Below, in pieces: positions 60,243-64,000 of a stretch of 64,000 nucleotides of DNA. This DNA is from SIG299 sp964544055 (lineage in GTDB: Bacteria; Bacillota; Clostridia; Lachnospirales; Lachnospiraceae). Position 1 is the stretch's first letter. Each line of letters starts with the position of its first letter. The translations under genes and the position numbers were made by a program. A model generated the notes under the pieces. The model did no database searches and had not been told where the DNA came from. It saw only the letters and a list, made by a program, of their open reading frames with translations. The stretch covers positions 22,888 through 86,887 of the forward strand of contig CAZJAA010000006.1 of assembly GCA_964544055.1 (NCBI GenBank). Reading direction: 5' to 3'.

Positions 60243-61823
60243 ATGATTACCTGGAATAATTTAGACAACGCAAAGGCTTTTGAAGCCTTAAAAAATGCAG
60301 AACGAGTGGAGCTTGCCAAAGTCATGTCCGGAACAAACGGTGCAGACCGTGTCAAAAAGTACAGTGTGCCTATGGCAGAAGGAATGACATATAATTATGC
60401 GGCAAAGCAGGTCGATGATAACGTGCTTGCGATTTTAGCCAATCTTGCTAAGGAGCAGCAGTTAACCGAGAAGTTTGAGGCCCTGTATAACGGAGAAGTC
60501 ATTAATACAGGAGAAAACCGCATGGTGCTGCATCATATGACACGCGGACAGCTTGGCAATGCAGTAGAGGCAGATGGCGGAGACAAGCGCAGCTTTTACG
60601 TGGCAGAGCAGAAGAAGATTGCAGACTTTGCCAATAAGGTGCATAATGGAGAAATTACGAATGCAGCAGGTGAAAAATTCACTACGGTTGTTCAGATTGG
60701 CATCGGCGGCAGTGACCTGGGTCCGCGTGCAATGTATCTTGCTCTGGAAAACTGGGCAAAGGTAAATCATACTTTTAAAATGGAAGCAAAGTTCATCAGC
60801 AATGTAGACCCGGATGATGCGGCAGCTGTGCTTGCAGGCATTGACGTGGCACATTCCATTTTTGTTCTTGTTTCCAAGTCCGGTACAACACTGGAAACCT
60901 TAACAAATGAATCCTTTGTAAAAAATGCGTTAAAGAATGCAGGACTGGATGCTTCTAAACATATGATTGCGGTCACAAGCGAGACCTCTCCATTGGCAAA
61001 GAGCAGTGATTATCTTGCTGCGTTCTTTATGGATGACTATATCGGCGGACGCTTTTCCTCTACCTCCGGTGTAGGCGGAGCAGTGTTATCTTTGGCATTT
61101 GGACCGGAGGTGTTTGCGCAGTTCTTAGAAGGTGCTGCCGCAGCAGATAAAACAGCAGCCAATAAAAATATTTTAGAAAATCCGGCATTGCTGGATGCCT
61201 TAATTGGTGTATATGAGCGTAATGTACTTGGCTACCAGAATACTGCTGTTTTGCCATATTCCCAGGCATTGAGCCGTTTTCCTGCTCATTTGCAGCAGCT
61301 TGACATGGAGTCGAACGGCAAGAGTGTCAACCGTTTTGGTGAGCCGGTGAATTATGTAACCGGACCGGTTATTTTTGGTGAGCCTGGAACCAATGGACAG
61401 CATTCTTTCTACCAGCTGCTTCATCAGGGAACCGATATTGTTCCGCTTCAGTTTATCGGCTTTAAAAACAGCCAGATGGGAACGGATGTTGTCATTCAGG
61501 ACAGCACCAGCCAGCAGAAGCTTTGTGCAAATGTGGCTGCACAGATTGTAGCATTTGCCTGTGGTAAGGCAGATGACAACCGCAACAAAAACTTTGAGGG
61601 CGGCCGCCCGTCCAGCATTATCATTGGCAACCAGTTAACTCCGGCTTCCCTTGGTGCGCTGCTTTCCCATTTTGAAAACAAGGTAATGTATCAGGGCTTT
61701 GTATGGAATATCAACAGCTTTGACCAGGAGGGTGTACAGCTTGGTAAGGTACTAGCAAAGAAAGTACTGGCTCACGAAACAGAGGGTGCATTACAGGTAT
61801 ACAGTGAACTGTTGAATATTTAA
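60243..61823 (+). CDS. pgi: Glucose-6-phosphate isomerase
   Basis: A 526-aa glycolytic enzyme interconverting glucose-6-phosphate and fructose-6-phosphate. Motifs are VVQIGIGGSDLGPRAMYLAL, VLVSKSGTTLETLTNESF, the GGRFSSTSGVGGAVLSLAFG active-site region and the C-terminal GVQLGKVLAKKVL. The start MITWNNLDNA at 60243 follows GAGGAGG; an upstream in-frame Met lacks similarity. Single gene with its own promoter and terminator. Confidence 0.96.
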   Translation: MITWNNLDNAKAFEALKNAERVELAKVMSGTNGADRVKKYSVPMAEGMTYNYAAKQVDDNVLAILANLAKEQQLTEKFEALYNGEVINTGENRMVLHHMTRGQLGNAVEADGGDKRSFYVAEQKKIADFANKVHNGEITNAAGEKFTTVVQIGIGGSDLGPRAMYLALENWAKVNHTFKMEAKFISNVDPDDAAAVLAGIDVAHSIFVLVSKSGTTLETLTNESFVKNALKNAGLDASKHMIAVTSETSPLAKSSDYLAAFFMDDYIGGRFSSTSGVGGAVLSLAFGPEVFAQFLEGAAAADKTAANKNILENPALLDALIGVYERNVLGYQNTAVLPYSQALSRFPAHLQQLDMESNGKSVNRFGEPVNYVTGPVIFGEPGTNGQHSFYQLLHQGTDIVPLQFIGFKNSQMGTDVVIQDSTSQQKLCANVAAQIVAFACGKADDNRNKNFEGGRPSSIIIGNQLTPASLGALLSHFENKVMYQGFVWNINSFDQEGVQLGKVLAKKVLAHETEGALQVYSELLNI

Positions 61824-61960
61824 CCGAATCTGGCAGGCTCCGATTCCAAATACTCGAAGACATGAAATGTCAGGCAGGAGTTTTTAAGCAAAACAGATTA
61901 TAAATATCTGTGGACGGTTATGAAGTATTCCGGAATGAAATCAGTATAAAAATAGCCTAA

Positions 61961-62006
61961 AAAAAGAAGAAGGGCTGCTTTAGGTGGAGCAGTGCTTCTT
62001 CTTTTT
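61961..62006. terminator. Bidirectional terminator between pgi and the GGDEF gene
   Basis: AAAAAGAAGAAG and CTTCTTCTTTTT flank an inner GCTGCT/AGCAG stem. A's on the left and T's on the right allow use from both sides. Nothing else is seen in 61824-62043. Confidence 0.8.
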
Positions 62007-62043
62007 ATGAAGGATATATGAAAAAAATTATTGGAAAACAAGG

Positions 62044-63921
62044 TTATTCTTCTGCGTGGACAAGCTGTTTCATTACATACATGGATTCATCGGCTTTTCG
62101 CAGGTATTCCTCCAGACTGTAGTTTTCTTCCGGATTCATGACTGCTGCCCCAAAGCTGGCGGTCAATGGAAAACAAAGCCGGCGTTCGTTTTTGACTGCT
62201 TCCAGATTGACGGACAGCTGTTTTTTCAGTGTCTCGGCTTCTTCCTTGGACCGACATTCTCCAACTAGAATAAATTCATCTCCGCCAAAGCGAACGCCAA
62301 TCCAGTCCGGCGGCATGGTTCGTTTGATGGCCTCCGCTACAGTACAAAGAGCGTAATCGCCTTGAAGATGTCCGTATTTATCGTTAATCAGTTTCATACG
62401 GTTAATATCGACAAAAATCATGGTTCCCAGTTTGCCCTCCTGCTGACATTTCTGCAGATAAGGAACGGCAAGGGAGTCATAGCCGGTACGGTTTTTCAGT
62501 CCGGTTAAGGCGTCTGTCATGGAAACTTCTATCAGCATTTTATTGAGCTCTTCCATGCGGATGTTTTGACGTACACGCTCCAAATCGTGACTGATATGTT
62601 TTGTCCAGGTGTATAAGGACTGAGTATATAAAATGTCCAGTTGATTGATGAACACGACATAGCCGAGCAGGTCTTCTCCGGTATGAAGCGGCAGGAACAG
62701 GAAAGAATGCGTTTCCTGCTCAGAAAGCTCCAGAGAAGGAAGCAGAGCGGAGCAAGGAAACGTGCAATCCGGCAGAATCTGCCCATGTTCCAAATGCAGA
62801 TAGGTTTCCATTTGTGAAGCATAGTTTTTCTGAATGCGGTTTTCCAGAAACGTTTCATTCAGGCAAATAAGAAGGTTTTCTCCTTCAAAGGAGTGGTCGT
62901 AAGAAAAATTCCAGCCAAGGTGGTCTTTTAAATCGTGGATATTTGTAAGGCAGGCAAGCATATCATCTACATTTCGCAGATGCCATTCAAAAATGGCATT
63001 TTCCTTTTGCGATCGGAGGTTATGAATTATGGACTGCTGCCGTGTTTTTATGCGTTCATCCGTGACTTTGCATCCGCAACTTTCGCCAAAAATGGGAATG
63101 GAACTGTATTCGACAGCTTCCGGCACCGGTTTCTTATCTATTTGCCGGAGAACGCAGTCCAGACCGTCATAACCAAGCTTATCCCATTCTCTGGCAACGG
63201 TTGTGAGCATTGGATAAAGATTCTGACTGATGTGGATGCAGTCACAGCCGGTGACAATAACATCTGCCGGAATGTTGATTCCTGCGGAATCAAGAACTGA
63301 ACAGACGGCAAGTGCCATTTCGTCATTGGCGCACATAAAGGCATCCGGCAGGGAATGTGTACCTAACCACTTTTCGACAAGTCTGCTGGTGGCATAATAC
63401 GACCATTCGCCATAGATGATGTCATCCGAAGCCAGTTCCTTTCCAATGGTGGCAAGCGCATCATCAACCGCTTTTTTTCGTAGCTGATTTTCCAGATTAT
63501 CTTTAGGACCGCTGACGTAAACAATATGCTGTACCTGATGCTCTTTTATGAGGTGCATTGCCAGATGGTTGATGGCGGAGTAAGTGTCGGTGAACAGGCA
63601 TGGAATTCCGTCTAATTTATATTCCAGACTGACTGCTGGAATATGGTGACGTCGGATTTCTTCTGCAAAATACTGACGTTCGGCAGACAGGTTCATCGTA
63701 TTGGTTAATAGAATAATTCCATCAAAGGAAGTAAGGACAGGAAGAGTAAAGATACTTTTTTCTCCAAAGTTATCTTTTTCATTTTCAGGACCGGAGGAAT
63801 AATTGATAAAAGTATAAAGGTCGGCATGGCATTCTTCAGCTTTTTTCTGGATGCCGGTCAGAACAAGTCTTAAATATTCTTCACTCCATCCGCTGCCGAA
63901 GACGGCAATTTTCTTTTTCAT
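62044..63921 (-). CDS. Diguanylate cyclase with LacI-type sugar-sensor domain
   Basis: A 625-aa cytoplasmic protein. Residues 1-285 resemble a LacI/periplasmic-binding-protein-like sensor (KKIAVFGSGWSEEYLRLVL, FDGIILLTNT, DAFMCANDEMALAVCSVLD, GCDCIHISQNLYPMLTTV) but lack a helix-turn-helix or signal peptide. A GAF-like middle region (about 320-460) is followed by a GGDEF domain (about 468-620) with DALTGLKNRTGYDS, FVDINRMKLINDKYGH and RFGGDEF at 544-550. No RxxD inhibitory site was seen. It should make c-di-GMP in response to a small molecule, perhaps a sugar. A GGAGG site precedes the ATG. Confidence 0.88.
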   Translation of the reverse strand: MKKKIAVFGSGWSEEYLRLVLTGIQKKAEECHADLYTFINYSSGPENEKDNFGEKSIFTLPVLTSFDGIILLTNTMNLSAERQYFAEEIRRHHIPAVSLEYKLDGIPCLFTDTYSAINHLAMHLIKEHQVQHIVYVSGPKDNLENQLRKKAVDDALATIGKELASDDIIYGEWSYYATSRLVEKWLGTHSLPDAFMCANDEMALAVCSVLDSAGINIPADVIVTGCDCIHISQNLYPMLTTVAREWDKLGYDGLDCVLRQIDKKPVPEAVEYSSIPIFGESCGCKVTDERIKTRQQSIIHNLRSQKENAIFEWHLRNVDDMLACLTNIHDLKDHLGWNFSYDHSFEGENLLICLNETFLENRIQKNYASQMETYLHLEHGQILPDCTFPCSALLPSLELSEQETHSFLFLPLHTGEDLLGYVVFINQLDILYTQSLYTWTKHISHDLERVRQNIRMEELNKMLIEVSMTDALTGLKNRTGYDSLAVPYLQKCQQEGKLGTMIFVDINRMKLINDKYGHLQGDYALCTVAEAIKRTMPPDWIGVRFGGDEFILVGECRSKEEAETLKKQLSVNLEAVKNERRLCFPLTASFGAAVMNPEENYSLEEYLRKADESMYVMKQLVHAEE

Positions 63922-64000
63922 GATATGCGAACCTCCTTACTGTGATATAATCTCTCGGAATCTCTAAGCCAGTAAACATAAGGCTTTCAGATTCCTTTTT

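Overview
The window reads as chromosomal DNA of an anaerobic gut-type Firmicute, most likely a Lachnospiraceae (Clostridia). Grounds: pyruvate:ferredoxin oxidoreductase as the pyruvate enzyme, AGGAGG ribosome sites, sigma-A promoters, a leucine-type T-box, CIRCE control of a small heat-shock protein, a clpC-hypothetical-radA string, an SH3-repeat glucosaminidase with Pro/Thr linkers, and large Ig-like (Big_2) secreted proteins. No genus is claimed.

Bases 1-14,000 are an accessory surface-protein region. Three large secreted Big_2 paralogues (941, 980 and 906 aa) lie among broken pieces: a silent signal-peptide cassette (253-393), two orphan C-terminal fragments (742-1116, 2996-3322), one intact and two partial AAA ATPases of the AAA_14/DUF4143 type, and a tyrosine recombinase flanked by paired TGACACCA repeats. 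The silent cassette and the start of the 941-aa gene form a 152-bp inverted repeat (150/152 identical) spanning 5.8 kb, so an inversion would rebuild the full gene on the other strand.

Bases 14,200-29,600 are mostly core: an O-antigen-ligase-like protein, an rRNA-type methyltransferase, a zinc ABC importer (znuACB-like), an AI-2E family permease, a Panacea-like protein, typA, an SSB-like protein, an Rpn-family nuclease overlapping an XRE regulator, and purMND. Bases 29,900-39,200 carry the SH3/glucosaminidase protein, a cohesin-like membrane protein, clpC, a small conserved hypothetical and radA.

Bases 39,300-51,960 hold tRNA-Trp, a DegV protein, an HPr-like protein without the catalytic His, tgt-yajC, a PHP phosphoesterase, a TIGR04086-like membrane protein, an AlkD-like protein, hsp20, an ECF sigma factor paired with a membrane-anchored serpin, a TauE permease, a NUDIX-PgeF fusion and an ATPase pseudogene. 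Bases 52,000-60,000 (minus strand) form a T-box-led cluster: a LeuA-like protein lacking its catalytic residues, a sugar-isomerase-like TIM barrel fused to an acyl-CoA synthetase, then PFOR. The window ends with pgi and a LacI-sensor/GGDEF protein.

The strongest candidate for something undescribed is a ~120-nt structured leader present twice, directly before the ribosome sites of the DegV gene (39,729-39,846) and PFOR (55,599-55,721, minus). Both copies fold into the same hairpins, and the first hairpin loop can pair over 9 nt with the bases next to the ribosome site, with compensating or wobble changes between copies. Next in interest are the T-box/LeuA-pseudoenzyme/fusion cluster, the invertible surface-protein locus and the sigma-serpin pair.
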